Shown: in pieces, positions 63,140-64,000 of the stretch
Layout: each line of letters starts with the position of its first letter
Position numbering within the stretch: position 1 is the stretch's first letter
NCBI GenBank assembly: GCA_023374025.1
Contig: SIJG01000063.1
Coordinates: 124,001 to 188,000, forward strand
DNA length: 64,000 nt
Direction of reading: 5' to 3'
Source: Heterodera schachtii
Taxonomy: Eukaryota > Nematoda > Chromadorea > Rhabditida > Heteroderidae
The notes under the pieces: generated by a model
The model's database searches: none
Seen by the model: only the letters and a program-made list of their open reading frames with translations
What the model was told of the DNA's origin: nothing
Position numbers and translations under genes: made by a program

Positions 63140-63622
63140 GGGAGTGTCCGAAACAATCCGATTTTCGGACCAAATTTCCGTTTTTCTGGGAGTGTCCGAA
63201 ACATTCCGATTTTCGGACCAAATTTCCGTTTTTCGGGGAGTGTCCGAAACATTCCGATTTTCGGACCAAAGTTCCATTTTCGGCAATGTCCTCAACATTC
63301 CGATTTTCTTTTCGGGCCAATTTTCCCATTTTCAAAACCAGGGGCACCGAGCGAGCCATGGAAACAGGACGACACCGAATGGATTTGGACGAGGCCAATC
63401 TCATTTGGCGAGAGGAAACGAGCGACGAATTTGGCCACAAGGCGGTCAACGAGAGCGGCACAATTGGACGGGACGGCACAATGAACGAGTGAAGAAAAGA
63501 ACGAAGGAGGATGGCGCAAATGGAGAGAAAGGAGACAACGACGAAATTGGTGAACGGCGGACAAATTTGACAATTTTTCAAAATGCTCAATATCTTTAAT
63601 TTTTACTTTTTATTTATTTTGT
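63140..63622 (+). repeat. Direct terminal repeat (putative LTR), right copy
   Basis: Matches 59910-60342, with three 48-bp 'tccgaaacattccgattttc' units. Very few differences from the left copy are visible, so the insertion is young or the copies were homogenised. Confidence 0.65.
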
Positions 63623-64000
63623 CATAATCACTATTATTTTCCACTAATTTCACTTTGTCACTTTGTCCCGCATTTTCTCATCTCTTTATCTCCGACGAAC
63701 ATCTCTTGTAAATTGCGGCGGTCTCATCCGCCATATTTAAGCCATGCATCCTTTCTCACATTGTTCCACACCAATTAAAATGTAAACAAAATTAAAATGC
63801 TTTAAAACATTTTTATTTGCTCTTCGCATTTCCATCAAATTGCTCAATAAAATTCTTCGAATTTTGAGAACAACGGAAGGCAAGGGATTGGAGGTTTTAA
63901 GTGATTTTCCGCCTCAAAACTAAATCACAAACTCTTTGAAAAGAGGCGGAAAACCATTTGCCATTGGCATTTGAATTTTCCACTCATTTCCTCAAAAACA
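63623..64000. other. Right edge, no gene seen
   Basis: Includes 'ccgacgaacatctcttgtaa' and 'cggcggtctcatccgcc'. It could be unique flank or the rest of a longer terminal repeat. Confidence 0.4.

Overview
The window looks like nuclear DNA of a nematode, most probably a plant-parasitic species of the cyst/root-knot group. The genus and the parasitic habit are inference. The support is as follows: genes are split by short introns (33 bp to about 1 kb) with TTT(C/T)AG acceptors; GC-AG introns are unusually common; DNA outside exons is very AT-rich; one segment resembles nematode spliced leader SL1; and there is a Bel/Pao-type gag and a LINE ORF1-like relic. Intergenic and intronic DNA is crowded with small inverted-repeat elements.

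Layout. 1-2.5 kb is AT-rich repeats and a MITE-like element. 2.5-14.3 kb (+) holds four multi-exon genes of unknown function. Three begin with a signal peptide: a protein with three helix-turn-helix-like repeats (2546-3911), a helical protein (4635-6218) and a short protein with an Ig-like half-domain (7311-7985). The fourth is a very long coiled-coil gene (8108-14304). 15.3-39.2 kb is a tandem array of units of about 9.5 kb. Each unit carries one minus-strand copy of an eight-exon, cysteine-containing secreted protein gene: copy 1 intact, copy 2 degenerate, copy 3 nearly intact, plus a 3'-end scrap of a fourth. Units 1 and 2 also share an upstream tandem repeat and a LINE ORF1-like relic. 41.8-44.9 kb (+) is a class III alcohol dehydrogenase. 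46.2-53.1 kb (+) is a protein kinase-like gene with a predicted signal peptide. 53.8-56.5 kb (-) is a cysteine synthase. 58-63.6 kb is repeat-dominated: a minisatellite, a gag relic, a regularly spaced hairpin array, and a gag-only Bel/Pao-type element between direct repeats.

How it fits together. Two housekeeping enzymes sit beside a cluster of fast-changing genes of unknown function, most with predicted signal peptides. This is the composition expected of an effector or secreted-protein island, although no effector function can be shown from sequence. The Ig-like gene and the kinase-like gene, about 39 kb apart, share a homologous upstream block of several hundred bases, which suggests a common promoter or a common origin. 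Several otherwise good genes carry single-base indels, many of them in homopolymer runs, so assembly error must be separated from real pseudogene decay before conclusions are drawn.

The most unusual structures are a dispersed GC-rich palindrome, a class of foldback elements each filled with its own repeated short word, and a run of hairpins spaced about 47 nt apart whose loops are conserved while their stems differ but stay complementary.
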